Source: Streptomyces sp. NBC_01341 (GTDB lineage Bacteria; Actinomycetota; Actinomycetes; Streptomycetales; Streptomycetaceae). From it: 64,000 nt of DNA. A model generated the notes under the pieces. That model made no database searches, was not told where the DNA came from, and saw only the letters and a list, made by a program, of their open reading frames with translations. Positions within the stretch are counted from its first letter, which is position 1. Every line of letters starts with the position of its first letter. Below are positions 24,802 to 33,814 of the stretch, piece by piece. The stretch is from positions 620,001 through 684,000 of the forward strand of contig NZ_CP108364.1 in the NCBI RefSeq assembly GCF_035946055.1, in the 5' to 3' direction. The position numbers were made by a program, and so were the translations under genes.

Positions 24802-26961
24802 TCACGGACTCGTGAGGACGACGAGTTGGCGGGTCGCCCGGGTCATGGCGACATAACGGTCGACCGCCCCCTCGGTTCCCTCGCCGAACGCCTCCGGGTC
24901 GATGAGTACGACCAGGTCGAACTCGAGTCCCTTCGACAGTTCCGGAGTCAGCGACCGCACGCGGGGCGTCGGCCGGAACGTGGGATCACCGATGACACAG
25001 GCGGTGCCTTCGGCGTTGCCGGTCAGCCAGGTGCCGAGGACCGCGCCCAGATCGGCGACCGCTCCGTGGACGACCGGGAGCCCGCCGCTGCGGACCGAAG
25101 TCGGCACATTGGCGTCCGGGAGGACGGCCCGGACGACCGGCTCGGCCTCCCGCATGATCTCCTGCGGAGTCCGGTAGTTGATGCTCAGCGAGGCCATGGT
25201 GATCCGGTCGAGCCCGATCCGTCCGAGCCGGTCCTGCCACGACTCCGTGAACCCGCGTCTGGCCTGGGCGCGGTCACCGACGACGGTGAAGCTCCTGGAG
25301 GGGCACCGCAGCAGCAGCATCTGCCATTCGGCGTCGGTCAGTTCCTGTGCCTCGTCGACGACGATGTGCGCGAAAGGGCCCGCGAGCGGGTCGGACTCGG
25401 CACCGTGCGGGGCGGTCGGGTCGACGAGCGTGTCCTTCATGTCCTGCCCGTTCAGCATCGTCACCAGCCCTTCACCGTCGTCGTCCGCTTCGAGCAGGGC
25501 GTCGACGACCTGGGCCATCCGCTCCCGCTCGGCGGCCAGGGCCGCCCTGTGCAGTACGGCGCGCCGGGACGCCGCCGGGTCACCGAGCCTCTGCCGTGCG
25601 GCGTCGAGAAGCGGCAGGTCGGGCACCGTCCAGGCCTGGGCGTCCGCCCTCTGCAACCGCCGCACCTCGTCCGGGGCGAGCCAAGGAGCGCACGTACGCA
25701 GGTAGGCGGGCACCGACCACAGGTCACCGACCAGCTCGGCGGCGTCGAGCAGCGGCCACGCGCGGTCGAAGGCGGCGGTCAGCTCCCTGTTCCGCTCCAG
25801 CGACCTCCGCAGCTGTTCCGCGGGCGCATCGCCCGCGTGCTTGTCCACGAGGATCGTGACGAGTTCCTCCCAGACATGGTCGCGTGCCTCGTTGTGCGGT
25901 GTGCCCGGCCCCGCCGCCTCGAACGCCAGCGCCCAGTCGTCCGCGCTCAGCCGGATGTCCGACCAGTGCGTCTCGACCACCATCCCCTCGGACGGCGCCT
26001 CCTCGTAGAACCTGACGGCCGCCTCGACCGCGCGCACGAGGTCCGCTGAGGACTTCAGCCGGGCCACCTCGGGATCGGGCTCACCCGCCGCCGCGGCTCC
26101 CTCGGGGACGAGATCCCGGAGGGTGCAGGTCCGCACGCCCTCCTCCCCGAGGCTGGGCAGGACATCTGCCACGTATCCCAGATAGGGCTGGTGCGGACCG
26201 ACGAACAGTACGCCGCCCCTGCGGTGGCCGAGGCGCGGATCGGCGTAGAGGAGGTAGGCCGAGCGGTGCAGGGCGACGACCGTCTTCCCGGTGCCCGGAC
26301 CGCCGTCGACGACGAGCGCGCCACGGGACCCCGCACGGATGATGGCGTCCTGGTCGGCCTGGATGGTCCCGAGCACATCCCGCATCCGCGCCGACCTGGT
26401 TCCGGCCAGGCCGGCGATGAAGGCGGACTGGTCGTCGAGCGCCGCGTGCCCGCTGAGGCCGTCCGGTGTGAACACCTCGTCCCAGTAGTCGCTGATGCGT
26501 CCGCCGCTCCACCGGTAACGGCGACGGCTCGACAGGCCCATCGGGTTGGCGTGGGTGGCTCCGAAGAACGGCTCGGCCGCCGGTGAGCGCCAGTCGACGA
26601 GCAGCCGACGTCCCGCGCTGTCCTTGAGGCCGAGGCGTCCGACGTACACGGGGCCGGACCCGTCCGCACCGGCCATGTGACCGAGGCAGAGGTCGAGGCC
26701 GAACCGCCGCAGTGCGCGCAGGCGGCCGGTGAGCCGGTGGATCTCGGCGTCCCGGTCCATCGCCTGCCGACCCGCACCGCCCGGCGCCCTCCGCTCGGCG
26801 GCGAGACGGTCGGACAACTCGTCGATCGTCTGCTCCAGACACTCCGCGATGGCTGCGAAGTGCTGTTCGTCGCCGGCGATCAGTGACGGGACGGCCTTCT
26901 GGGCAAGGCGCTCGGGGAGCTCGAACGCACTGGTGGTCACGGGGTCCGACGAAAAACGCAT
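24802..26961 (-). CDS. helR: RNA polymerase-associated rifamycin-protection ATPase HelR
   Basis: 719 aa, ATG start, AGGTG ribosome-binding site. UvrD/HelD-like SF1 motor: long N-terminal coiled region, Walker A GGPGTGKT (220-227), Walker B VVDEAQEL (about 534-541), SINYRTPQE, and a C-terminal arginine-finger segment YVAMTRATRQLVVL. The length and N-terminus match HelR rather than shorter UvrD helicases. HelR is known from Streptomyces and mycobacteria to bind RNA polymerase, displace rifamycins and confer intrinsic resistance. A RAE-like palindrome 58 bp upstream supports that identification. Confidence 0.85.
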   Translation of the reverse strand: MRFSSDPVTTSAFELPERLAQKAVPSLIAGDEQHFAAIAECLEQTIDELSDRLAAERRAPGGAGRQAMDRDAEIHRLTGRLRALRRFGLDLCLGHMAGADGSGPVYVGRLGLKDSAGRRLLVDWRSPAAEPFFGATHANPMGLSSRRRYRWSGGRISDYWDEVFTPDGLSGHAALDDQSAFIAGLAGTRSARMRDVLGTIQADQDAIIRAGSRGALVVDGGPGTGKTVVALHRSAYLLYADPRLGHRRGGVLFVGPHQPYLGYVADVLPSLGEEGVRTCTLRDLVPEGAAAAGEPDPEVARLKSSADLVRAVEAAVRFYEEAPSEGMVVETHWSDIRLSADDWALAFEAAGPGTPHNEARDHVWEELVTILVDKHAGDAPAEQLRRSLERNRELTAAFDRAWPLLDAAELVGDLWSVPAYLRTCAPWLAPDEVRRLQRADAQAWTVPDLPLLDAARQRLGDPAASRRAVLHRAALAAERERMAQVVDALLEADDDGEGLVTMLNGQDMKDTLVDPTAPHGAESDPLAGPFAHIVVDEAQELTDAEWQMLLLRCPSRSFTVVGDRAQARRGFTESWQDRLGRIGLDRITMASLSINYRTPQEIMREAEPVVRAVLPDANVPTSVRSGGLPVVHGAVADLGAVLGTWLTGNAEGTACVIGDPTFRPTPRVRSLTPELSKGLEFDLVVLIDPEAFGEGTEGAVDRYVAMTRATRQLVVLTSP

Positions 26962-27018
26962 TCAACGCACCTATTTCCGCAGGTTTCCGGGCTTCGGCCG
27001 ATGATTCTGCGGCAGGGA

Positions 27019-27041
27019 GGGGGCCTTGCCGCAAGGCCCCC
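27019..27041. promoter_or_regulatory. Rifamycin-associated element (RAE)-like palindrome
   Basis: Ten-base perfect arms GGGGGCCTTG (27019-27028) and 27032-27041 around a CCG centre. The core CTTGCCGCAAG is what I recall of the RAE, which precedes rifamycin-inactivating and helR genes and mediates rifamycin-induced expression. It lies 58 bp upstream of helR in the divergent region with the Sua5 gene. A TATAG-like -10 occurs next to it on the helR strand. Confidence 0.7.
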
Positions 27042-27202
27042 TGTGCGCTATAAGTTGAGAGTGGAAAGAGGTGGGTTCTCGCTCTTTCCGCCCCCGCCCC
27101 CCTCCGCTCCGGTCGGACGGCTCTGCGGATGCGACGTGTTCGACGTCGACGTGCACCTGCCGCAAGCGGAACGCAGCCGTCTGGAACCCGTAGACTCGTC
27201 GG

Positions 27203-27823
27203 ATGGCGAAGTACTTCGATGTGCACCCCGAGAATCCCCAGCGCCGCACCATCAGCAACGTGGCCGACAGCATCCGCTCCGGCGCCCTCGTCGCGTATCC
27301 GACCGACTCCTGTTACGCCCTGGGATGTCAGCTCGGCAGCCGGGACGGGATCGGCCGCATCCGGTCGATCCGCAACCTCGACGACCGGCACCACTTCACC
27401 CTCGTGTGCCAGAACTTCGCACAGCTGGGGCAGTTCGTCCAGGTGGACAACGACGTCTTCCGCTCCATCAAGGCGGCGACACCCGGTAGTTACACCTTCA
27501 TCCTGCCGGCGACCAAAGAGGTGCCCCGGCAACTGCTGCACCCCAAGAAGAAGACCGTCGGTGTCCGGATCCCCGATCACGCCGTCACGCAGGCGCTCCT
27601 CGCCGAGCTCGGCGAGCCACTGCTGTCCAGCACCCTGCTCCTGCCCGACGAGAAGGAACCGCTGACGCAGGGCTGGGAGATCAAGGAACGCCTCGACCAC
27701 GTCGTGGACGTCGTGCTCGACTCCGGCGACTGCGGTACGGAGCCCACCACCGTCATCGACTTCTCCTCCGGCGAACTGGAGATCGTGCGCCGCGGGGCCG
27801 GTGACCTCTCCCGCTTCGAGTAG
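27203..27823 (+). CDS. Sua5/YciO/YrdC-family protein, L-threonylcarbamoyladenylate synthase-like
   Basis: 206 aa, ATG start. YrdC fold with AYPTDSCYALGCQLG (about 31-45), KRxx-like basic loop and HPKKKTVGVRIPDH (about 114-127). The sequence is closer to the YciO branch than to classical YrdC, because KxR-SxN order is preserved but the TsaC-specific C-terminal domain is missing. YrdC makes the threonylcarbamoyl-AMP used for tRNA t6A; YciO members may be partially active. A TAGACT box 7 bp before the ATG hints at a leaderless transcript. Divergent from helR. Confidence 0.8.
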   Translation: MAKYFDVHPENPQRRTISNVADSIRSGALVAYPTDSCYALGCQLGSRDGIGRIRSIRNLDDRHHFTLVCQNFAQLGQFVQVDNDVFRSIKAATPGSYTFILPATKEVPRQLLHPKKKTVGVRIPDHAVTQALLAELGEPLLSSTLLLPDEKEPLTQGWEIKERLDHVVDVVLDSGDCGTEPTTVIDFSSGELEIVRRGAGDLSRFE

Positions 27824-27928
27824 CTCCGTCACGGTCACTCCGCGTTTCCGGCAGCCGCCGAGATGCGCGCACCCCCGGGTGCCTGGTTCGGTGGAGGTGT
27901 TCCGCCCGCACACCGCCAGGGAGTGATC

Positions 27929-28120
27929 ATGAGTGAGTCGGACGACCTTCGGGGCCGTGCACGGAAGATGCACGACAAGGCGAAGGAACTCGAGAACGCG
28001 GCCGAACAGGCCACGGACGCCGGAGAGCGTCAGCGCCTGCAGGAGAAGGCGCGGCGTCTCGAATCGCAGAGTGAGCAGATCAGCGACATGGCCAGTGGGG
28101 ACATCTATCCCATCGAGTAG
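27929..28120 (+). CDS. Small helical protein, DUF6381-like
   Basis: 63 aa from the ATG at 27929. Charged helical peptide: ARKMHDKAKELENAAEQATD followed by GERQRLQEKARRLESQSEQI and ending DMASGDIYPIE. The terminal MASGDIYP motif matches the small Streptomyces family I remember as DUF6381; no function is known. A longer GTG/ATG upstream start would add a Pro-rich stretch without coding character and is rejected. Confidence 0.65.
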   Translation: MSESDDLRGRARKMHDKAKELENAAEQATDAGERQRLQEKARRLESQSEQISDMASGDIYPIE

Positions 28121-28298
28121 GACGCCGTGCCGTCCTGCCGTCGCATCGCCGCGCGGTCGACGAGGCCTTCCGGTTGCCGGCGGTGGCACACCGTGCTACT
28201 ACCGGAGTGAGGTGACATGCGGTGGATACGCGGAGGGCGGGGCACGGGCTTCCCCTCCCCCGCCCCGCTCTCCGCCCGCGCTCCGCGAAGGGGGCCCG

Positions 28299-28697
28299 GT
28301 GACCTACATGAGATGGCAGGCGTTCCTGGAGGCCGTCCAGGAACGCGGGGAGTACGCGTCGGCACTGGAGGCGGAGCGGGCCTCACGTGTGGTGCTGGCA
28401 CTCCTGGGCGCACACATCGTCGGTGAGGAACGCAACGAACTGGCCGCGAAGCTGCCCGAGACCTTCGCGCTCATCCTCCTGAACCCGTTGCAGGCCGCCG
28501 AACCCCTCAGTTCCGAGCGGTTCGTGCGCGCGGCCGCCGCCTGGATCGACGGGGCCACCGAGCAAACGGCGGCGTGGGACACGAGCGCGGTCCTCAGCGT
28601 GGCGGCGGACGCCGCGGGCGACGAGCTTCTGGAGCGCCTGCTGCTCCAACTCCCCCCGGGCTACGACCTCCTGTTCGGCCACCCCAGCAGCAGGTAA
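28299..28697 (+). CDS. DUF2267 domain protein
   Basis: 132 aa from the GTG at 28299 (GAAGGGGG ribosome-binding site), with an alternative ATG at 28308. DUF2267 fold: RWQAFLEAVQERGEYASALE, ASRVVLALLGAHIVGEERNE, AAKLPETFALILLNP, then an all-helical second half ending LPPGYDLLF. The family is cytosolic and sometimes linked to stress loci. It is the last gene before the convergent flavin monooxygenase, 30 bp away. Confidence 0.75.
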   Translation: MTYMRWQAFLEAVQERGEYASALEAERASRVVLALLGAHIVGEERNELAAKLPETFALILLNPLQAAEPLSSERFVRAAAAWIDGATEQTAAWDTSAVLSVAADAAGDELLERLLLQLPPGYDLLFGHPSSR

Positions 28698-28727
28698 GCG
28701 TCGGGACACGGCCGGCGCACGCGGCGG

Positions 28728-29741
28728 CTACCCGGCCCGCAGACCCGCCAGCCGGGCCAGTCGGCGCATCGAGTCCTTCAGGGCTTCACGGTCGTACGTG
28801 CTCGTGGTGACCAGCAGTTCGTCTGCGCCCGTCTCCTCGATGACGCGCTCCAGGCCGGCCGACACCGTCTCCTGTGTGCCCGCCAGGTGACCGCGCAGGC
28901 CCTCCTCGAACAACCCGCGCTCCTTCTCCGTCATGGCCAGTGCTTCGATCCGCCCGGCCGGCAGCAGCGGAGGGAACGACCCCCTGGTCCGCGCCACAGC
29001 CATGGACCAGGCCTCCGGCACCAGCAGCCGTCCGGCCTCCTCGCCGGTCCCCGCGACGGCGACGGTGCCCGACACGATCACGTACGGCTCGGGAGCCCAT
29101 GCCGATGGGCGGAACCCGCTGCGGTACCCGTCGACGACGCGCATCAGTTTGTCGCGGTTCCTGAGATCGCCCACGACGAGGGGCAGCCCGGCCGCAGCGG
29201 CGATCTCGGCGCCCTCTCCGATCGCCAGGACGAACGGGGGCACACGCAGCCCCTCGGCGGGGTGTGCGTGGACCTGGGGGTGAACCTGCTGGCTTCCGTC
29301 CATCCAGCCCAGGAGCTCGGCGAGCTGTCCGCCGAAGGCCCGCGCGTCGTCCTTGTCCCTTCCCAGGGCTCGGCGGATCCCGTCGGTGAATCCCACGGAA
29401 CGCCCCAGTCCCATGTCGATCCGCCCGGGAAAAAGCGAGGCCAGCACCCCGAACTGCTCGGCGACGACGAACGGCTGGTGGTTCGGGAGCATCACACCGC
29501 CGGTCCCCACCCTGATGGTGCTGGTGGCAGCGGCCACCGCGGCGGCGAGCACCGTCGGTGCCGAGCCGGCCACTCCGGGCACACTGTGGTGCTCGGAGAC
29601 CCAGAACCGGTGGTAGCCCAGTTCTTCGGCCGTCCTGGCCAGCGCGACGGTGTCGCGCAATGCCTGGGGGGCGTCGTACCCCTCGCGGGTGCGCGAGCGG
29701 TCGAGGACGGAGATCCGGATCGATTCGATGAGAGTGCTCAC
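28728..29741 (-). CDS. LLM-class flavin-dependent oxidoreductase (bacterial luciferase-like)
   Basis: 337 aa from the GTG at 29741 (CAGAGGG ribosome-binding site). The TIM-barrel luciferase-like fold has ISVLDRSRTREGY at the N-terminus, RFWVSEHHSVPGVAGSAP, GTGGVMLPNHQPFVVAEQF and RIDMGLGRSVGF. These are typical of FMN- or F420-dependent alkanal monooxygenase-like enzymes. The substrate is unknown. It lies convergent with the DUF2267 gene. Confidence 0.9.
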   Translation of the reverse strand: MSTLIESIRISVLDRSRTREGYDAPQALRDTVALARTAEELGYHRFWVSEHHSVPGVAGSAPTVLAAAVAAATSTIRVGTGGVMLPNHQPFVVAEQFGVLASLFPGRIDMGLGRSVGFTDGIRRALGRDKDDARAFGGQLAELLGWMDGSQQVHPQVHAHPAEGLRVPPFVLAIGEGAEIAAAAGLPLVVGDLRNRDKLMRVVDGYRSGFRPSAWAPEPYVIVSGTVAVAGTGEEAGRLLVPEAWSMAVARTRGSFPPLLPAGRIEALAMTEKERGLFEEGLRGHLAGTQETVSAGLERVIEETGADELLVTTSTYDREALKDSMRRLARLAGLRAG

Positions 29742-29848
29742 CCCTCTGTCAACGTCGCAGACACACCGGGATTCCCGGCCGGCCCGCGCCCGCGGGACCT
29801 GAGCCATGGCCGGGCCCGCTCAGCGGGTTCCGGGGACCGGCTCCGGCG

Positions 29849-30400
29849 TCACCCGGCGTCGCCCTCGGCGGGAGCGGCCGCGAGGTTCCGGTCGGCGGCC
29901 CAGGAGGCGAGGTTGCGCAGCCCGTCGTGCGTGGGCGTGCCCACCTCGGCGGTCCAGATGACGAGCTGCTGATCCGGGTCCGTGCTCGCGGTGAGGGTGT
30001 CCCAGTCCAGTGACAGCTCGCCCGCGACCGGGTGGGGGAGGACCTTGGTGCCGACGCCCAGGGTCGCGACCTGATGGGCGGCCCACCACTCGCGGAAGTG
30101 TGCGTCCTGGACGGAGAGTTCCCCCACGAGGCGGCGAGGCGGGGATCGTCGGGGCATTTCGCGGCCTCCATGCGGAGTTGCGCGACGCACGTGCGGGCCA
30201 CCGAATTCCAGTCGGCGTACAGGGTATGCATCGCGGGATCCGTGAACAGAATGCGAATATAGTTGCGGTGCTTCTCCGGAATCTTCCCGAAATCGGTGAT
30301 GAGTGCGGCGGCGAGGGAGTTCCAGGCGATGACGTCCATTCGCCGGCCCATGACGACGGCAGGCGTCGAAGTCAGGTCGCCCAGGATGTTTCTCTCCGAG
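29849..30400 (-). pseudogene. Frameshifted, N-terminally truncated MmyB-type HTH regulator
   Basis: The minus strand encodes an MmyB-like ligand-binding domain in two frames. The first part reads GRRMDVIAWNSLAAALITDF ... RMEAAKCPDDPRLAA (about 30352 to 30135). A one-base deletion near 30135 then moves the match to another frame, reading LVGELSVQDAHFREWW ... ELSLDWDTLTASTDPDQQLV to a stop at 29849. Upstream only a degenerate ILGDLTSTPAVVM remains; the N-terminal HTH has gone. Intact family members repress nearby SDR or oxidoreductase genes. This copy is a relic, unless the frameshift is a sequencing error. Confidence 0.65.
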
Positions 30401-30530
30401 GAGGAAACCCTCCTCTTTGCGCACCCCGTGAAAGGTGCGAGCCTGGAATTCGTGGAACAGCGGAGAGTACGTCGGAAAATCCGGCAGACCTCGCTCGAAG
30501 CGACCTCGAAGCTCGAAGAATGAGGAGAAG

Positions 30531-30944
30531 ATGGAATTCGTCAAGCCGTTGCCCACGACGAAGGCGCCCGCCGAGTGGTTCACGGGTGACGTGTGGTTCG
30601 ACGTCATCCAAGCCGGGGAGGAGCCCTCGCGGCTTCGCGCGAACATGGTGCGCTTCGCCCCCGGGGCTCGCACGGCCTGGCATCACCACGCCGTCGGCCA
30701 GACCCTCCACGTCGTGTCGGGGACGGCGCTCGTCGGAACGCGTGACGGCACCCTCCTCGAAGCGCACCCCGGGGAGACCGTCTCGTGTCCGCCCGGCGAG
30801 GAGCACTGGCACGGGGCCACTCCCGACCGGTTCATGGAACACCTCGCACTGTGGGAGAGCCCGGGAGACGGACGGCCCGAGACCACCTGGCTCGAGAAGG
30901 TGACCGACGACGTGTACGGGGCGGCCCGTATCCGCGACCACTGA
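30531..30944 (+). CDS. Cupin-domain protein
   Basis: 137 aa from the ATG at 30531, preceded by a strong GAGGAGAAG ribosome-binding site. A single cupin barrel with the two conserved motifs: motif 1 FAPGARTAWHHHAVGQTLHV (metal His cluster about 43-62) and motif 2 PPGEEHWHGATPDRFM. This class includes (R)-hydroxynitrile lyase-like and carboxymuconolactone-associated cupins. It probably binds one divalent metal. It is 83 bp upstream of a zinc alcohol dehydrogenase on the same strand and is likely co-transcribed with it. Confidence 0.8.
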   Translation: MEFVKPLPTTKAPAEWFTGDVWFDVIQAGEEPSRLRANMVRFAPGARTAWHHHAVGQTLHVVSGTALVGTRDGTLLEAHPGETVSCPPGEEHWHGATPDRFMEHLALWESPGDGRPETTWLEKVTDDVYGAARIRDH

Positions 30945-31027
30945 CAGCGGCCCGCAGCCCGTCACCTCGGTGGGTCCCCCCCGGTGCCACCACCCCCTTG
31001 CCCCTTACGCGGAAAGAGAGCTGTCCC

Positions 31028-32065
31028 ATGCGGGCAACGTTCATGTACAAGGCCGGCGACGTGCGCGTGGAACACGCGCCCGACCCGGTCGTCCAGCAGC
31101 CCACCGACGCCGTCGTGCGCATCGTGCGGTCCTGCGTCTGCGGGAGCGACCTGCACCCGTACCACTCCCTCAGCGAGGACGACGGCCCCGCGCCCATGGG
31201 GCACGAGTTCCTCGGCGTCGTCGAGGAACTCGGCAGCGAGGTGACCGGGCTGAAGCGCGGTGACGTGGTCGTGGCGCCGTTCGCGTTCGCGGACAACACG
31301 TGTGCCCTCTGCCGTGAGGGCCTGCACACCTCGTGTCCGAACGGCGGGTTCTTCGCCTCCGGCGGTGTCGGGGGCGCCCAGGCCGAGGCCGTGCGCGTGC
31401 CGCAGGCTTCGGGCACGCTGGTGAAACTGCCGGTCGGTGAGGACTCCGCCCTGCTGCCGTCGCTGCTCACCCTGGCCGACGTGTACGGCACCGGTTACCA
31501 CGCGGCCCGGCAGGCCCGGGTCGACGAGCGGACCACCGTGACGGTGATCGGCGACGGCGCGGTCGGACTGCTGGCCGTGCTGTCGGCGAAGCAACTGGGA
31601 GCGGAGCAGATCATCCTGATGGGCCGGCACAAGGACCGTACCGATCTGGGGCGTTATTTCGGGGCGAGTGACATCGTCGCGGAGCGCGGGGAGGAGGGCG
31701 TCGAAAAGGTGAGGCAGTTGACGGGGGGCCAGGGAACGCACACGGTACTGGAAGCCGTAGGACACATGCCTGCGTACGAGACGGCTGTGGGCGTGGTGCG
31801 CCCCGGAGGCGTGATCAGCCGGGTCGGCGTACCCCAGTACGAGGACGCGCCCGTCGGCTTCGGCAGCCTCTTCGGGCCGAACATCACACTGACGGGTGGC
31901 CCGGCACCCGTACGCGCCTACATCGACGAGCTGCTGCCGGGCGTGCTGTCCGGAGCGGTCGAGCCGGGGCGCGTGTTCGACCGGAGCGTGACCCTCGACG
32001 AAACGCCCGAGGGGTACCGGGCGATGGACCGGCGTGAGGCCCTGAAGGTTCTCGTCACCCCGTGA
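31028..32065 (+). CDS. Zinc-dependent alcohol dehydrogenase
   Basis: 345 aa, ATG start with AAAGAGAG ribosome-binding site. Catalytic-zinc motif CGSDLHPYHS and GHEFLGVVEE, structural-zinc cysteines in CALCREGLHTSCPNG, nucleotide motif VTVIGDGAVGLLAVLSAKQ (about 177-195). Belongs to the threonine/alcohol dehydrogenase group of medium-chain reductases, NAD(P)-dependent. It follows a cupin gene on the same strand, suggesting a small oxidation or detoxification operon. Confidence 0.92.
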   Translation: MRATFMYKAGDVRVEHAPDPVVQQPTDAVVRIVRSCVCGSDLHPYHSLSEDDGPAPMGHEFLGVVEELGSEVTGLKRGDVVVAPFAFADNTCALCREGLHTSCPNGGFFASGGVGGAQAEAVRVPQASGTLVKLPVGEDSALLPSLLTLADVYGTGYHAARQARVDERTTVTVIGDGAVGLLAVLSAKQLGAEQIILMGRHKDRTDLGRYFGASDIVAERGEEGVEKVRQLTGGQGTHTVLEAVGHMPAYETAVGVVRPGGVISRVGVPQYEDAPVGFGSLFGPNITLTGGPAPVRAYIDELLPGVLSGAVEPGRVFDRSVTLDETPEGYRAMDRREALKVLVTP

Positions 32066-32156
32066 ACCGCTCCCTCCCGGTCGGACACGTGGCCCGGGTC
32101 CCGAAAACCTCTTTGGGACCGTGTGCCGCAGGGGCCCGCTCGATGCCAGGACGCTC

Positions 32157-33047
32157 TCAGCACGAGCGGTAGACGTATCCCTTTTCCGTAGCCGGCAGGA
32201 CGTCGAGGTCGCGGAGCACCAGGGAGACGCGGTCCTGCCAGGTCGAGCAGCTCTCGTCGAAGCCGACGTCGCCCTCCCCTTCGTACTCGACGGCGAAGAC
32301 GCGGCCGTCGTACGCCTCGGCGTACGCGTCGCACTCGTCGAACTGGGCGCATTCCTCCGTCACCGCGAAGTCGAATCCGATGGTGGTGTGCTGCGGAAGC
32401 AGGTCCGTCGTGTTCTTCTGCCCGATCGCGAGGCCGGACGCGTGTGCCCGTTCTGCCAGCATGGCCGCGAACGCGGCGTTGTGAGTCCGCGTCAGCCTCC
32501 CCTGTGAACGTTCGTACGAGTCGAGGTTGTCAGGCTCAACGGCCTGGAACCCGCTCTTCGCGCAGCCGTCGATCCAACCGCCGACGATCGCCGCGAGCCT
32601 GGTCCGTTTGGCGGCCGTCGAGGTGTCGAGGAGCACCTCGTCCCAGCCCTCGTCGATCACGGGCTCACCGTCACCGTCCCGCAGGAGCAGGTCGGGGTCG
32701 GTGTCCTCCCACCGTTCGAGTTCACCGGGCTGGGTCTGGAAGGCATTGACGTAGCAGACGTTGTAGTGGCCGTCGGCGGGCTGGTCCTCACGGTCGCGGG
32801 ACACCGCCTCCACCCCGGACGGCGGCGCGTAGCCGCCGCCGATCTGATAGTCGAAGCCCATGCCCGCCGTCGGCCGCACCACAGCGGGGGACCCCGCCCG
32901 CCGCTCGGACGCGGGGCCGTGGCCAGGGTCGTCCTTCACGGCGCAACCGGCCTGCGCGAGCGCGCCGAGAGCGCAGACGATGCCTGCCGCCGTGCGGGCG
33001 GCCGCGCGCCGACGGCTGAGAATCGGGGACAGGGCACGGATGGTCAC
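32157..33047 (-). CDS. Endo-alpha-1,4-polygalactosaminidase-like (GH114) lipoprotein
   Basis: 296 aa, GTG start with a GGAG ribosome-binding site. The N-terminus has basic residues (ILSRRRAAARTAAG) followed by a hydrophobic stretch ending ALAQAGC, a likely lipobox with Cys about 34. The mature domain resembles the GH114/TM1410 TIM barrel: GMGFDYQIGGGY, NVCYVNAFQTQPGELERW, EGWDEVLLDTS, QAVEPDNLDSYERS. GH114 enzymes cut galactosamine-rich polysaccharides such as fungal biofilm polymers. Expected to be membrane-tethered outside the cell. No operon partner. Confidence 0.75.
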   Translation of the reverse strand: MTIRALSPILSRRRAAARTAAGIVCALGALAQAGCAVKDDPGHGPASERRAGSPAVVRPTAGMGFDYQIGGGYAPPSGVEAVSRDREDQPADGHYNVCYVNAFQTQPGELERWEDTDPDLLLRDGDGEPVIDEGWDEVLLDTSTAAKRTRLAAIVGGWIDGCAKSGFQAVEPDNLDSYERSQGRLTRTHNAAFAAMLAERAHASGLAIGQKNTTDLLPQHTTIGFDFAVTEECAQFDECDAYAEAYDGRVFAVEYEGEGDVGFDESCSTWQDRVSLVLRDLDVLPATEKGYVYRSC

Positions 33048-33267
33048 ACATACTCCAGGGGCCGGGGATCCCGGAGGAGGATCTTCGCGTCCTCCGGAAC
33101 GCTCCTGAGCCTTTCACGACCACCCGCCGCGTCCGCCGCCGAGGGTGGGCGGACGGGCCGGCCCTCGCCGCGAACGGACGGGGCCGGACTGCCAGTGATC
33201 ACGATCCCGGAGAGAGCCCTCGCGCTCCGGCTGTGGTTCGCGTCAGCCCGTGCGGCAGGGTGGGTCC

Positions 33268-33771
33268 ATGACCACGTACGAGACGATGCCGTTCCACCTC
33301 GAGACCGAGCGCCTGATCCTGCGGCCCTGGGCCGAGTCGGATGCCGCCGAGTTCTGTGCCCTCCTCTCCGAACGCGGCGACGGGACCCCGACGGTCGAGC
33401 ACATCCGGACGGCGATAGCGGAACTGCTCACCGCGACGGCGACCACCGGGATCGCCCTGCTGCCTGTCCAGCGCCGCACCGAGGGCGACTTCATCGGCTA
33501 CTGCGGGTTGATCATCGGCCGCTCCACCGTGGAGGAACCCGAAATCGCGTACGAGTTGTTCCAGCACGCGCAGGGGCAGGGCTACGCCACCGAGGCGGCC
33601 GCCGCGGTGCTCGGTGCCGCTGTCGCGACCGGCCGGAAGCGTCTCTGGTCGACCGTGGGAGCGTGGAACACGCCGTCGCTCCGCGTCCTCGAGAAGCTCG
33701 GGTTCGAGCGGGATCGTGTTTCCACGGAGGAGAACGGTGAAGTGGTATGGCTCACGCGCTCGTTGCCGTGA
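33268..33771 (+). CDS. GNAT family N-acetyltransferase
   Basis: 167 aa from the ATG at 33268; a GTG at 33250 would add 6 residues. RimJ/RimL-like GNAT: FHLETERLILRPWAESDAAE at the N-terminus, GDFIGYCGLIIG, and acetyl-CoA loop QGQGYATEAAAAVL (about 97-110), then NTPSLRVLEKLGFER. Transfers acetyl groups to an amine of an unknown protein or small molecule. Confidence 0.88.
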   Translation: MTTYETMPFHLETERLILRPWAESDAAEFCALLSERGDGTPTVEHIRTAIAELLTATATTGIALLPVQRRTEGDFIGYCGLIIGRSTVEEPEIAYELFQHAQGQGYATEAAAAVLGAAVATGRKRLWSTVGAWNTPSLRVLEKLGFERDRVSTEENGEVVWLTRSLP

Positions 33772-33814
33772 CGCGGAGTCTCGCCGCGTAAGCTTCATCC
33801 GCTGGCCGGCCGGT

